Shown piece after piece: positions 8,888 to 18,039 of a DNA stretch of 64,000 bases. Made by a program: the position numbers and the translations under genes. Below the pieces are notes generated by a model that saw nothing but the letters and a program-made list of their open reading frames with translations, did no database searches and was not told the origin of the DNA. The first letter of the stretch is position 1; every line of letters starts with the position of its first letter. Where the stretch lies: positions 744,001 through 808,000 of the forward strand of contig NZ_JAASQR010000001.1 in the NCBI RefSeq assembly GCF_011762025.1, in the 5' to 3' direction. The DNA is from Sphingobium vermicomposti (GTDB taxonomy: Bacteria > Pseudomonadota > Alphaproteobacteria > Sphingomonadales > Sphingomonadaceae).

Positions 8888-10201
8888 ATGACACAGCGCA
8901 GCGCGAACCCCATGCTCCGCCGCGCCAGGATCATGCTGCGGCGTCACGGTCCCCAGGCGCGGGTCTGGCGTCGGCGTATCGCTATCGTAGGCGGCGCAAT
9001 TCTTGTCGGCCTGGTGGCGTTGCTGTTCGCGCATCTTTCGGACCTGGCGGGGGAATTGTTCCTGGAAGGGGCGCGGCGATGGTGGTGGGCACCGCTGGCC
9101 GTGACGCCGCCCGGCTTTGCGCTGCTGGTATGGATCACGCGCAAATATGCGCCACTGGCCGCAGGCTCCGGCATTCCTCAGGTAATCGCCGCCTCTCGCG
9201 ATCCCGATCGCGGCATGGACAGGCTGGTGTCAGCCCGCACAGTATGCACCAAATTCTTCCTGACCATCGGCAGCCTGTTTCTGGGCGCGTCGGTCGGGCG
9301 CGAAGGACCCACGGTCCAGATCGCGGCGTCGATCATGGGATATGCGCACCGGGTCATGGCCGTCCCGCTGCGCGCCTCCGTCTATATCGCTGGCGGCGCG
9401 GCAGGTGTGGCTGCGGCCTTCAACACGCCGCTGGCTGGCGTCGCCTTTGCCATCGAAGAATTGGCCGCCGCCTATGAACAGCGCATGACCTTGCTGGTGA
9501 TGGCCGCCGTCCTGATCGCTGGCATGGTCAGCCTGGGCATATCCGGCGACTATGTCTATTTCGGCGAGATGCGACAGACGTTGAGCGCGCGGGACGCGCT
9601 GATCGCCGCGCCGGTCGCAGGGGTGTTTGGCGGTCTTGCGGGCGGGCTGTTTTCACGCCTGATGTTGGGCGCGGGCGTGACGAGTTTCGCGCCGATGCGC
9701 TGGATGCGCGCCCGGCCCATCCTGTTCGCCGGAATATGCGGCCTGGTCGTGGCGATGCTTGGAACCTGTACAGGCCTGACCTGGGGCACCGGCTATCGCA
9801 CCGCTCATGCCCTGATATCCGGGGCCGACGTCCCCCTCTGGTTTGGGGCTGCCAAATTTTTGGCAAGCCTGGCAACCGCCGTATCCGGCCTGCCGGGCGG
9901 TATTTTCGCGCCGTCGCTGTCGGTCGGCGCAGGCGTCGGGGATATGCTGCGCAATATCTTCCCCTCCTACCCGCCCGGTGCCATCGTGCTGCTGGGCATG
10001 ATCGCTTATTTCACCGGCGTGGTCCGCGCGCCTTTGACGGCGGTGATCATCATATCGGAAACGACCGCCAGCCGGGGCCTGATGCTGCCCCTTCTGGCAT
10101 CGGCGCTGACCGCCGATTTTGCTGCCCATCTCATATGCAAGGAACGGCTTTATCACGGCCTGTCGAGAAGGTTCATCACACCTTCCCATGGGGCGGGTTA
10201 A
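8888..10201 (+). CDS. ClC-family chloride channel or Cl-/H+ antiporter
   Basis: 437 residues; start ATG 8888 (the frame is open upstream inside ectR but without family similarity). The three ClC signature stretches are present: GSGIPQ, GREGPTVQ with the gating glutamate, and GGIFAPSLSVGAG. The IEE pair in AGVAFAIEELAAAYEQ corresponds to the proton-path glutamate of E. coli ClcA, so antiport is more likely than a passive channel. About eleven helices, no CBS domains. Placed directly behind ectR, so a role in chloride balance during osmotic adjustment is a sensible inference. Confidence 0.9.
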   Translation: MTQRSANPMLRRARIMLRRHGPQARVWRRRIAIVGGAILVGLVALLFAHLSDLAGELFLEGARRWWWAPLAVTPPGFALLVWITRKYAPLAAGSGIPQVIAASRDPDRGMDRLVSARTVCTKFFLTIGSLFLGASVGREGPTVQIAASIMGYAHRVMAVPLRASVYIAGGAAGVAAAFNTPLAGVAFAIEELAAAYEQRMTLLVMAAVLIAGMVSLGISGDYVYFGEMRQTLSARDALIAAPVAGVFGGLAGGLFSRLMLGAGVTSFAPMRWMRARPILFAGICGLVVAMLGTCTGLTWGTGYRTAHALISGADVPLWFGAAKFLASLATAVSGLPGGIFAPSLSVGAGVGDMLRNIFPSYPPGAIVLLGMIAYFTGVVRAPLTAVIIISETTASRGLMLPLLASALTADFAAHLICKERLYHGLSRRFITPSHGAG

Positions 10202-10225
10202 CCTCTGCAAATGTGAAAAAAAGGT

Positions 10226-10251
10226 GGAACTTCGATCAAGCGCCCCTAGTT
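10226..10251 (+). promoter_or_regulatory. Candidate EcfG (general stress) promoter
   Basis: GGAAC at 10226-10230, seventeen bases, then AGTT at 10248-10251. EcfG promoters in alphaproteobacteria have GGAAC, 16-17 bases and a GTT-containing -10, so spacing fits while the first base of the -10 differs. It lies about 100 bases before the periplasmic protein gene at 10350. Confidence 0.35.
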
Positions 10252-10258
10252 TACGATG

Positions 10259-10275
10259 AGGCGTAACGCCTTTTT
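10259..10275 (+). terminator. Weak rho-independent terminator after clc
   Basis: AGGCG-TAA-CGCCT with a five-base stem followed by a T run (10271-10275), 58 bases after the ClC stop. The stem is short, and it would overlap the start of any transcript made from the candidate promoter just upstream. Confidence 0.35.
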
Positions 10276-10349
10276 GCCTATTGAAATCGTGGTCGTGTGT
10301 CTGATTTTTTCCTTCCGGCGCGCGTCCGCACAGCCGGAGAAATGACAAG

Positions 10350-11090
10350 ATGCACCGTGCTTTGCTGACAGCCCTGTTTGTTTCAGTATCCCTTCCCGCT
10401 TTCGCTCAGGACGCCGCCCCTGCCGGGCAGGCCGCCACCCCCGCCGGGGAGGCCGCCGCCGCTCCCGCGCCAGCCCTCAGCCCGGACCAGATCAAGGCCT
10501 TCAACCAGGCCGTGACCGACTTTACCGCCGGTCAGCAGGCGCAACAGAGCGGCGACAATGTCACGGCATCCGCGAAATATGACGCCGCGCTGCCCGCCAT
10601 CCGGGACGCGGTTAAGGCGCAGCCCGACAATATCGACAATGTGAACTTCCTGGCCAATGCTCTTTACGCTGCGGCAGCGGCCAATGCCGGGCTGCAAAAG
10701 CTGGACGCGGTCCCTCCGCTATATGAAGAAAGCCTGCCTTACTGGCGGCAGGTCATCGCGGCCCGGCCTGCGGACGCACAGAGCCGGGGCGTTCTGACCG
10801 GAATATTGATCCAGCTGGGCAATTTCAAACTGGGCAAGCAAGATAAGGCAGGTGCCGCGCCCTATTATGCCGAAGCGCTCCCACTCGCGCGCAAGGCGGT
10901 CGCCGAGAAAGCCGACGCGATCAACAAGAACATCCTTCTGTCCGCGCTGATCGGCGCAAGCCAGACGAGCGATGATCCGGCTATCAAGGCCGAAGCCGTC
11001 ACCATGTCGAAGGCGATGATTGCCGATGGCAGCATCGACGCGATCAACAAGCCCGCCGCCCAGGTGCTCGCCGGAACCCCGGCAGCCTGA
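10350..11090 (+). CDS. Exported alanine-rich protein with TPR-like helical repeats
   Basis: 246 residues. A typical Sec signal peptide (MHRALLTALFVSVSLPAFA, cleavage before QDAAP) is followed by an Ala/Pro-rich linker and then helical repeats: ALPAIRDAVKAQPDNIDNVNFLANALY, then a segment with PPLYEESLPYWRQVIAARPADA and PYYAEALPLARKAVAEKADA, spaced as in tetratricopeptide repeats. Probably periplasmic. No enzymatic motif. A GGAGA Shine-Dalgarno precedes the ATG. The specific function is not recognisable. Confidence 0.75.
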   Translation: MHRALLTALFVSVSLPAFAQDAAPAGQAATPAGEAAAAPAPALSPDQIKAFNQAVTDFTAGQQAQQSGDNVTASAKYDAALPAIRDAVKAQPDNIDNVNFLANALYAAAAANAGLQKLDAVPPLYEESLPYWRQVIAARPADAQSRGVLTGILIQLGNFKLGKQDKAGAAPYYAEALPLARKAVAEKADAINKNILLSALIGASQTSDDPAIKAEAVTMSKAMIADGSIDAINKPAAQVLAGTPAA

Positions 11091-11101
11091 TGATCTGACA
11101 G

Positions 11102-11142
11102 GGTTGGCATGTCTTCAGCCTGATGCTGGGGGCATGCCGACC
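11102..11142. terminator. Stem-loop between periplasmic protein gene and tRNA-Thr
   Basis: GGTTGGCATG (11102-11111) pairs with CATGCCGACC (11133-11142) with one G-T wobble, and an inner CAGC/GCTG pair extends the structure. There is no T run after it on either strand, so it may be a processing or rho-assisted stop rather than an intrinsic terminator. Confidence 0.35.
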
Positions 11143-11224
11143 ATTCCTGCTGTTAAGCCAGCCGCGCGTCGTTCCGCCGCGCCGGGAAGACCCCGTTGAT
11201 CGCGATGACGATAAAGGGAAAAAT

Positions 11225-11299
<75 letters not shown>

Positions 11300-11407
11300 C
11301 TTCACCATTTTCGCGCCCTGTCGGGCGACGGAGCCGGGCCTATGGCTGCGCGCGCCCACCTTGTCAAGGCGCTTGCGGCTACCGGTCCGATTTGCTTTAG
11401 GCGGTGC

Positions 11408-11539
11408 ATGACAAGCGGACCGGATGATCGCAAGGAGCGGCTGGCGCAGGCGCTGCGCGACAATCTGCGCCGCCGAAAGGCGCAGGCGCGCGCCGTCACC
11501 ACCGAACCACCGCCAGCAAAGCCCGATCCCGACCGATAA
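11408..11539 (+). CDS. Small basic protein of 43 residues
   Basis: Starts MTSGPDDRKERLAQALRDN and continues with LRRRKAQARA, a strongly basic helix, then a proline-rich tail. I recall this kind of short DDRKERLAxALRxNLRRRKAQ protein as common in sphingomonads and relatives, where it is usually annotated as hypothetical; that recollection is the main support. No known domain. The gene sits between tRNA-Thr (minus strand) and the convergent M24 peptidase gene. Confidence 0.6.
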   Translation: MTSGPDDRKERLAQALRDNLRRRKAQARAVTTEPPPAKPDPDR

Positions 11540-11553
11540 AAGCAGTCCACACG

Positions 11554-13335
11554 TCAAAGCGGCGCGCAGACTCCGTTGAGCCAGTCGCGCGCATCGCCAT
11601 CCAACTGCGGCCCGATCTTCTCCAGCACCATGGCATGATAGTCGTCCACCCAGCCGCGCTCATCGGTCGTGAGCAACTCCACCGCGATGGCGTTCCGGTC
11701 GATCGGCGCAAAGGTCAGCGTTTCGAAACCCATCATCGCCCGCTCCCCGCCGGGCACATCGCGGCTTTCGACCAGCACCAGATTTTCGATGCGGATCCCA
11801 TATTCGCCAGTCTTGTAATAGCCAGGTTCGTTGGACAGGATCATGCCCGGCTGCAACGGCTCATCACCGCCGCCAAATGTCGCGATCCGCTGCGGCCCTT
11901 CATGCACTGACAGGAAACTGCCGACGCCATGGCCGGTGCCATGGGCATAATCCAGCCCTTCCGCCCACAGATATTGCCGCGCCAGACTGTCCAGCTGCCC
12001 GCCGCGCGTCCCTTTCGGAAACTGCGCGCGGGCCAGCGCGATATGGCCTTTGAGAACCAGCGTGAAGCGGCGCTTCATCTCATCGCTGGCAAACCCGATT
12101 GCAACGGTGCGGGTGACGTCGGTCGTCCCGTCCCGATACTGCCCCCCTGAATCGACGAGGTAGAGCGAGTCAGGCTCGATGCGACGGCTGGTTGTTTCAT
12201 CGACCCGGTAATGGACCACCGCGCCATTGGGTCCCGCGCCGCTGATCGTGTCGAAGGACAGGTCCTGAAGTTCGCCCGTATCGCGCCGGAACGCCTCCAG
12301 CCGCGCCGCCGCACCCAGTTCATCGACGCCGCCCTTGGGCGCTTCGACCGAAAGCCAGTGCAGGAACCGCGAAAGCGCCGCGCCGTCACGCAGCTGCGCC
12401 GCCTTATGCCCGGCAATCTCAACCTCATTCTTGATCGCCTTGGGCAGCACGGCGGGGTCACGCAGAGCCAGCACCGTCGCGCCACCCGCCTCCAAAGCCT
12501 CAAATATTGCCGCGACCGCCCGGTCGGGATCAGCGACCACCGTCCTGCCGTCAAAACCGCCAAGCGCCTGCGCGAAATCAGCGCGATCATGCACCCTTAC
12601 GGCACTGCCCAGATGCTGGACGATCGCCTCATCCATCTTTTCCGGCGCAACATAAAGGTCGGCTGTCGCATCGGCATGGACAATCGCATAGGCCAAAGCG
12701 ACCGGCGTCCGCGCAACGTCCTTGCCACGGATGTTGAAGGTCCAGGCGATGGAATCCAGCGCCGACAGCACCACCGCATCCGCCCTTGCCGCGGCCAGCC
12801 AATCGGCCATCGCCTGCAGCTTTTCCGCCGCGCCTTGGCCGGCATAACGCTCGTCATGCACCATGATCTTCGCGCTGCTGGGCGCTGGACGATCCGCCCA
12901 GACCGCATCGACCGGATTGCTGTTCACAGCGACCAGCGTCGCGCCTCGCGCCGCCACCGCCTCGCTCGCAGCCTTCACCCAGGCCCGCGTGTGCAGCCAG
13001 GGGTCATAGCCAATCCGCCCCCCCTCCGGCGCATGCGCGCCCAGCCATCCGGCGACCGAGCTTTGCGGAACGCCCTCATACTGCCACTGCGCCCCGTCCA
13101 CCTGTTCGCGCACCTGCAGCGTATAGCGCCCGTCCACGAAGATCGCGGCGTCCTGTGCCAGCACCGCCGCGCTGCCTGCCGACCCCTGAAAACCCGTCAG
13201 CCACGCCAGCCGCTGCGCATAGGCCCCGACATATTCGCTCATATGTTCGTCGGTCAGCGGAATGACGAAGCCATCCAGCCCGTCGCGCTCCAATTGCGCG
13301 CGCAAAGCCTTCAGCCGGTCTTCATGGGTAGACAT
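11554..13335 (-). CDS. pepP: M24-family Xaa-Pro aminopeptidase (aminopeptidase P)
   Basis: 593 residues, the long three-domain form of aminopeptidase P: two creatinase-like N-terminal domains (about 1-300) and the pita-bread catalytic domain. Metal ligands are visible in LVDSGGQYRDGTTDVTRTV (two aspartates), the histidine of GTGHGVGSFLSVHEGP, the glutamate in LSNEPGYY and the later ENLVLV region. It removes an N-terminal residue preceding proline. Cytosolic, no signal peptide. It is divergent from the oligopeptidase B gene 110 bases away, so this spot pairs two peptidase genes with complementary specificities. Confidence 0.9.
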   Translation of the reverse strand: MSTHEDRLKALRAQLERDGLDGFVIPLTDEHMSEYVGAYAQRLAWLTGFQGSAGSAAVLAQDAAIFVDGRYTLQVREQVDGAQWQYEGVPQSSVAGWLGAHAPEGGRIGYDPWLHTRAWVKAASEAVAARGATLVAVNSNPVDAVWADRPAPSSAKIMVHDERYAGQGAAEKLQAMADWLAAARADAVVLSALDSIAWTFNIRGKDVARTPVALAYAIVHADATADLYVAPEKMDEAIVQHLGSAVRVHDRADFAQALGGFDGRTVVADPDRAVAAIFEALEAGGATVLALRDPAVLPKAIKNEVEIAGHKAAQLRDGAALSRFLHWLSVEAPKGGVDELGAAARLEAFRRDTGELQDLSFDTISGAGPNGAVVHYRVDETTSRRIEPDSLYLVDSGGQYRDGTTDVTRTVAIGFASDEMKRRFTLVLKGHIALARAQFPKGTRGGQLDSLARQYLWAEGLDYAHGTGHGVGSFLSVHEGPQRIATFGGGDEPLQPGMILSNEPGYYKTGEYGIRIENLVLVESRDVPGGERAMMGFETLTFAPIDRNAIAVELLTTDERGWVDDYHAMVLEKIGPQLDGDARDWLNGVCAPL

Positions 13336-13445
13336 GGAAATTCCCTTGGATCACATCGGCCCCCTTGCGCAGGCCCTATCGCCGCCAACATAAGCAGGCA
13401 TGCGCGCATATGCCAGCGCGCCCGACCCATGACCCAGGACTGTGA

Positions 13446-15521
13446 ATGACCGCTTCCCTTGTTCCGCCCACCGCCGCCCGCCGCCCGTTCAGCCTGACCC
13501 GTCACGGCGTCACCGTCGAAGACCCTTGGGCATGGTTGCGCGACCCCGGCTATCCCGACGTGAAGGACAAGGATGTGCTGGCCTATCTGGGGGCGGAGAA
13601 CGCCTTTTTCGAACAGGCCATGGCTCCGCGCAAGGCGCTGACCGACACGCTGTTCGCCGAAATGAAGGGCCGCATCAAGGAAGACGACCAGTCGGTCCCG
13701 CAGAAAGACGGCGACTATGTCTATTGGCGCGCCTTCGAAGTCGGGGCGCAATATCGCAAATGGTATCGGCGGCCGGTAGCGGCCAAAACCGACGGAACCG
13801 AGGATCAGCTGATCCTGGACGAACCGGCGCTGGCAGAAGGTCATGAATATTTCCGCCTGGGTGCGATGTCGGTCAGCCCGGATGGCCGTTACCTCGCCTA
13901 CGCCATCGACAATAATGGATCGGAACGGTTCGAAGCGCGGATCAAGGATCTGTTCACCGGCGAATTGCTGCCGGAAATCATCCCCGACACGCTGTCGTCG
14001 CTGGTCTGGACCAGCGATAGCAAGGGGCTGCTCTACGGCATCGCCAACGAAAACTGGCGCACCGACAATGCCCGCCTGCACTGGCTGGGCCAGCCGGTCG
14101 AATCCGATGTGGAACTGTTCCATGAAGATGATGACGGCTTCCGCGTCTCGGTCGGCCTCACATCATCGGAAAAATGGATCGTCATCGCCACGGGCGATCA
14201 TGTGACGACCGAAGTCTGGCTGCTCCCCGCCGACAATCCCACCGCCGCGCCGCTGCTGGTGACGGCGCGTCAGCCGGGCTGGGAATATGAAGTCGATGAA
14301 CATGACGGCACGCTCTACATCCGCACCAACGACACCCACCCCAATTTCCGGCTGGTGAAAGCGTCTCTGGCCGCGCCGGGCGAGTGGGAGGAAGTGATCG
14401 CGCCTGACCCGCATTTCTATCTGACCGACTTCACTTTGTTCAAAACCTTCTACGTCACCGAAGGTCGGCAGGACGGGCTCGATCAGATCGAACTGCGCGA
14501 TTATGCCACGCACAGCGCCAAACGGCTCCCCTTCCCCGAACAAAGCTATTCGGCGTCGCTGGACGACAATCCCGAATATGACGTGACGAAACTGCGCATC
14601 GGCTATGAATCGATGGTCACGCCCGACACCATCTATGACTATCATCTCGCCACCGGCGAACTGGAAGTGCTGAAAGTCCAGGAAATCCCGTCAGGCTATG
14701 ACGCGACCCGTTATACGACCGAACGGCTGATGATCCCGGCCCGCGACGGCACGCAGATTCCGGTTTCGATCGTCTATCCCAAGGGCCTGCCCCGCGACGG
14801 CAGCGCGCCGCTCTACCTTTACGGCTACGGTGCCTATGGCATCGCGATGGAGCCTGGCTTTTCGACCAGCCGCCTGTCCCTGCTGGAACGCGGCTTCGCC
14901 TTTGCGCTGGCGCATATCCGGGGCGGCGACGATCTGGGCCAGCAATGGTATCTCGATGGCAAGCTGGACAAGCGCACCAACAGCTTCACCGACTTTGTCG
15001 ACGTGGCCAAGGGGCTGATTGAAAAGGGCTATACGTCAAAGGGACGCATCGGCATTTCCGGCGGATCGGCGGGCGGCGAATTGATGGGCGCGGTGATCAA
15101 CAGCGATCCCGATCTTTGGGGGGCCGTGGTCGCCCATGTGCCCTTTGTCGATGTCCTCAACACCATGCTGGACGAAACGCTGCCCCTGACGCCCGGCGAG
15201 TGGCCCGAATGGGGCAACCCGATCGAGGACCCCAAGGCATTCGAAACGATCCTGTCCTACGACCCTTATTGCAATGTGAAGGCGCAAAATTATCCGCCGC
15301 TGATGGTCACAGCGGGATTGAACGATCCGCGCGTCACCTATTGGGAGCCCGCCAAATGGGTCGCCCGGCTGCGCGCCACCAAGACGGACGACAATGTCCT
15401 GCTGCTCAAGACCAATATGGGCGCGGGCCATGGCGGAAAGTCGGGACGCTTCGAAAGCCTGCAGGAAACGGCGGAGGAATTTGCCTTCATCCTGTGGCAA
15501 CTGGGGGTTGATCAGGGGTAA
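13446..15521 (+). CDS. ptrB: Oligopeptidase B (S9A family)
   Basis: 691 residues, normal for the family: an N-terminal beta-propeller and a C-terminal alpha/beta-hydrolase. The nucleophile is in GISGGSAGGELMGAV, the acid in TAGLNDPRVTYWEP and the histidine in GAGHGGKSGR. It cleaves short peptides after basic residues. There is no signal peptide, so it is cytosolic. The thioesterase gene begins 22 bases after its stop and is likely cotranscribed. Confidence 0.93.
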   Translation: MTASLVPPTAARRPFSLTRHGVTVEDPWAWLRDPGYPDVKDKDVLAYLGAENAFFEQAMAPRKALTDTLFAEMKGRIKEDDQSVPQKDGDYVYWRAFEVGAQYRKWYRRPVAAKTDGTEDQLILDEPALAEGHEYFRLGAMSVSPDGRYLAYAIDNNGSERFEARIKDLFTGELLPEIIPDTLSSLVWTSDSKGLLYGIANENWRTDNARLHWLGQPVESDVELFHEDDDGFRVSVGLTSSEKWIVIATGDHVTTEVWLLPADNPTAAPLLVTARQPGWEYEVDEHDGTLYIRTNDTHPNFRLVKASLAAPGEWEEVIAPDPHFYLTDFTLFKTFYVTEGRQDGLDQIELRDYATHSAKRLPFPEQSYSASLDDNPEYDVTKLRIGYESMVTPDTIYDYHLATGELEVLKVQEIPSGYDATRYTTERLMIPARDGTQIPVSIVYPKGLPRDGSAPLYLYGYGAYGIAMEPGFSTSRLSLLERGFAFALAHIRGGDDLGQQWYLDGKLDKRTNSFTDFVDVAKGLIEKGYTSKGRIGISGGSAGGELMGAVINSDPDLWGAVVAHVPFVDVLNTMLDETLPLTPGEWPEWGNPIEDPKAFETILSYDPYCNVKAQNYPPLMVTAGLNDPRVTYWEPAKWVARLRATKTDDNVLLLKTNMGAGHGGKSGRFESLQETAEEFAFILWQLGVDQG

Positions 15522-15543
15522 GCCCAATGGCCCGGAGGTCCTG

Positions 15544-15945
15544 ATGCCATCAACCTACACAACGCAAATCACCGCCGGGCCGGAACACATCGATATCCTT
15601 GGCCATGTCAACAATGCGGTCTGGGTGCAATGGATGGAGCAGGTGGCGACCGAACATTGGACCCGCGACGCAGCGCCGGAACATCTCGACGCCTATATCT
15701 GGGTCGTCACCCGGCATGAGATCGACTATCGCGGCAATGTGAAAGCGGGCGAGGCCGTCACCGTCCGCACCTGGATTCCCGATGCCCCGCGCGGCGCGCG
15801 TTTTGACCGGCACATGTTATTCACCGGCGTCGATGGCAAAGTGAAGGTTAGCGCCAAATCCACCTGGGCGATACTGGATCGGCAATCGGGCCGCATCCTG
15901 CGGGTGCCGCCGGATGTCGCCGCCCCCTTCCTCGACCAAGATTGA
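15544..15945 (+). CDS. Acyl-CoA thioesterase, hotdog fold (4HBT type)
   Basis: 133 residues from ATG 15544. The N-terminal DILGHVNNAVWVQWMEQVA is the hallmark of 4-hydroxybenzoyl-CoA-like thioesterases, with the asparagine pair and the following helix. The rest matches a single hotdog domain. Hydrolyses an acyl-CoA; the substrate cannot be told. Ends three bases before the convergent TonB receptor stop, so there is no room for an intergenic terminator. Confidence 0.85.
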   Translation: MPSTYTTQITAGPEHIDILGHVNNAVWVQWMEQVATEHWTRDAAPEHLDAYIWVVTRHEIDYRGNVKAGEAVTVRTWIPDAPRGARFDRHMLFTGVDGKVKVSAKSTWAILDRQSGRILRVPPDVAAPFLDQD

Positions 15946-15948
15946 TCG

Positions 15949-17982
15949 TCAACCTGTCACCATCAGCCCCAGCCATAATGTCCGGGGCGTTCCAAGGTCG
16001 ATCGACCCGCCCGCATTGCGGGTCACCACCCTCTCATCCAGCAGATTTTCGCCCCTGGCGATGATCGTCGCGCCATGGCCGATGGGGAAACGGGCCACCG
16101 CATCCACGGTCAGGGCATCGGGCAGCACATCCGATTGCAGGTCATCCTCATATTGTTTCGACACATAGCGCATGGTGGCGGACAGTTCCGGCCCCTGCGC
16201 GCGCCGCCACGCCAGCGTGGCACTGGCGGCATGGCGCGGGCTTTGAGCGGGCGAAAGACCGTCGAAATCCTCCCCCGGCGCATGGACCCTGCTGTGGCTA
16301 TAGGCATAGGATGCCGACAGTCGGAAAGCGCCAGCATCGGCGCTGGCAGTCAATTCCACGCCTTTCGCAACGATGCGGTCGATATTCTGCCGTTCCCGCA
16401 CGACGATCGCGCGCCCGCCGGTCACCGTCGAACTGATCGTCACATTGCCGACCGCATTGTCGAGCCGGTTGTAAAAGGCGGTGGCGGCCAGCCTGACGTT
16501 GGGCATCGGTGCCAGGTCGATGCCCGCTTCCACGCCCTTCAACTTCTCATTTTCCAGCGCCGGGTTGGCGCGCGTCGTCACCATCGACGCGGCTGACGCG
16601 ATCACGAATGGACGATAGAGTTCATTGAGCGTCGGCAGGCGAAAGCCGGTATAAGCAGCTCCGCGCAGCGCCACGGCGTCGCTGATGCGATAAAGCGCGC
16701 CTGCCCGGCCCGACACTTCCCAGCCTGATCGGTCGGGAAACCTGTTGTCGGCAGCGCCCAGGCCCGCCGCGCGGAAAAATCCGTCCCGGATCGTCCAACG
16801 GTCCGCGCGGACACCGCCGGTCAGCACAAGGTCGCCCAACGTCCAGTCATCCTCGGCGAACAGTCCCGCCGTGACCTGCTTGCCCCCCGCATGCCGATGC
16901 GCACTGGCAAGGCCGGTCATGGCATTATAGGCGTCCTCGAACATGTCGCCGCTGGACAATCGGCTATCCGCGCCGACCCGCAACATATGGCCACCCCCAA
17001 CGGGCGGGCGCAGTTCGATCTTGCCGCCAAGCCCCGTCGACGGCGTGTTCCGCTGGTCCAGTGACTTGCGGAAGGGTGGGCTGGACGAAATGACGATGTT
17101 CGAAAAATTGCGCGCCTGGACATAAGCGAGCGCGTCCAATTGCCACCGCCCCCGCGATACATAGCGAATGCTGGCGTCCTGCCCCTCGCTCACGCTGTCC
17201 GCCCCCCGGAACCGCAGCGTGCGCTCATCGCGAAAGATCGTTGCGCGGAACTGCACTTCCGACGTGGCCGACAATGGGGCCGCCGCCCGCAAATTGGCGG
17301 ACCAGCCATCATAGGCGGCTGGCACCGTGGCCGCTCCACGCTGATCTTCCGGCACCGTATGGAATCCATCGCCGCGATCCCAGCGGCCCGACAGCGACAC
17401 AAGGCCGCCGCCCAGGTCGGGGCTGAAGCTGGCCGACAATTCGGTGGCGTCGCGGCTGCCATAAAGGGCGCTCGCGGCGAAAACGGGAAGCTGGTCACGG
17501 GTGGCGCTGGCCAGTTCGATCGTCCCCGCGACCGCTCCTGCGCCGAACGGCCCCACGCCACCCCCGCGCGTCACCCGCACGACCGAAAGCCGGTCGGGGA
17601 CCAACGCGCTAAACGGGATATAGCCGAAAAACGGGTCCGCCATCGGCACCCCGTCCAGCAGCACCAAGGTCCGGCTCGACGCATTGCCGCCCAGCGCTCG
17701 CAGGGTCGCGCCCTGTGCGGACGGATTGGCCGAACGGCTGTCGGACCGGCGGAATTGCTGGAACCCGGCCACGTCGCCCAGAATATTCTCGATCCTGCCC
17801 GACGCACTGTTCAACAGCCGGTCGCGATCGATGACCACCGATCCATAAGCAGGCGTGCCGGGCGGCAAGGGCAGGCCCGCGCCTGTGACGATGATCTTTG
17901 CCGGATCGATTTGGGCGGGCTGGCCCAGCGCGGCAGAGGGGAAGGCCAACAGGATGATAGGCAAGGCGGCTGCGTATTTCAT
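15949..17982 (-). CDS. TonB-dependent outer-membrane receptor
   Basis: 677 residues from ATG 17982, with signal peptide MKYAAALPIILLAFPSAALG. The mature N terminus holds a TonB-box-like AKIIVTGAG, then the plug domain (VVIDRDRLLNSASGRIENI, SRTLVLLDGVPMADPFFGY, RVTRGGGVGPFGAGAVAG) and a 22-strand-type barrel. The plug is closest in character to BtuB/siderophore-type receptors. The protein ends LWLGLMVTG rather than in the aromatic residue usual for barrel assembly. It lies 57 bases after paoC on the same strand and may be read through from paoABC. Ligand unknown. Confidence 0.88.
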   Translation of the reverse strand: MKYAAALPIILLAFPSAALGQPAQIDPAKIIVTGAGLPLPPGTPAYGSVVIDRDRLLNSASGRIENILGDVAGFQQFRRSDSRSANPSAQGATLRALGGNASSRTLVLLDGVPMADPFFGYIPFSALVPDRLSVVRVTRGGGVGPFGAGAVAGTIELASATRDQLPVFAASALYGSRDATELSASFSPDLGGGLVSLSGRWDRGDGFHTVPEDQRGAATVPAAYDGWSANLRAAAPLSATSEVQFRATIFRDERTLRFRGADSVSEGQDASIRYVSRGRWQLDALAYVQARNFSNIVISSSPPFRKSLDQRNTPSTGLGGKIELRPPVGGGHMLRVGADSRLSSGDMFEDAYNAMTGLASAHRHAGGKQVTAGLFAEDDWTLGDLVLTGGVRADRWTIRDGFFRAAGLGAADNRFPDRSGWEVSGRAGALYRISDAVALRGAAYTGFRLPTLNELYRPFVIASAASMVTTRANPALENEKLKGVEAGIDLAPMPNVRLAATAFYNRLDNAVGNVTISSTVTGGRAIVVRERQNIDRIVAKGVELTASADAGAFRLSASYAYSHSRVHAPGEDFDGLSPAQSPRHAASATLAWRRAQGPELSATMRYVSKQYEDDLQSDVLPDALTVDAVARFPIGHGATIIARGENLLDERVVTRNAGGSIDLGTPRTLWLGLMVTG

Positions 17983-18039
17983 GCCGCCTGCCCTACATCT
18001 CCCCCGCCTGCCCGGCAATCGCGCGGAGGAGCGTCTGGA

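Noticed and set aside
13336-13445. ATGCGCGCAT palindrome between the aminopeptidase and oligopeptidase genes
   Set aside because: Ten-base palindromes of CG-rich composition are expected by chance here and there is no adjoining promoter feature.
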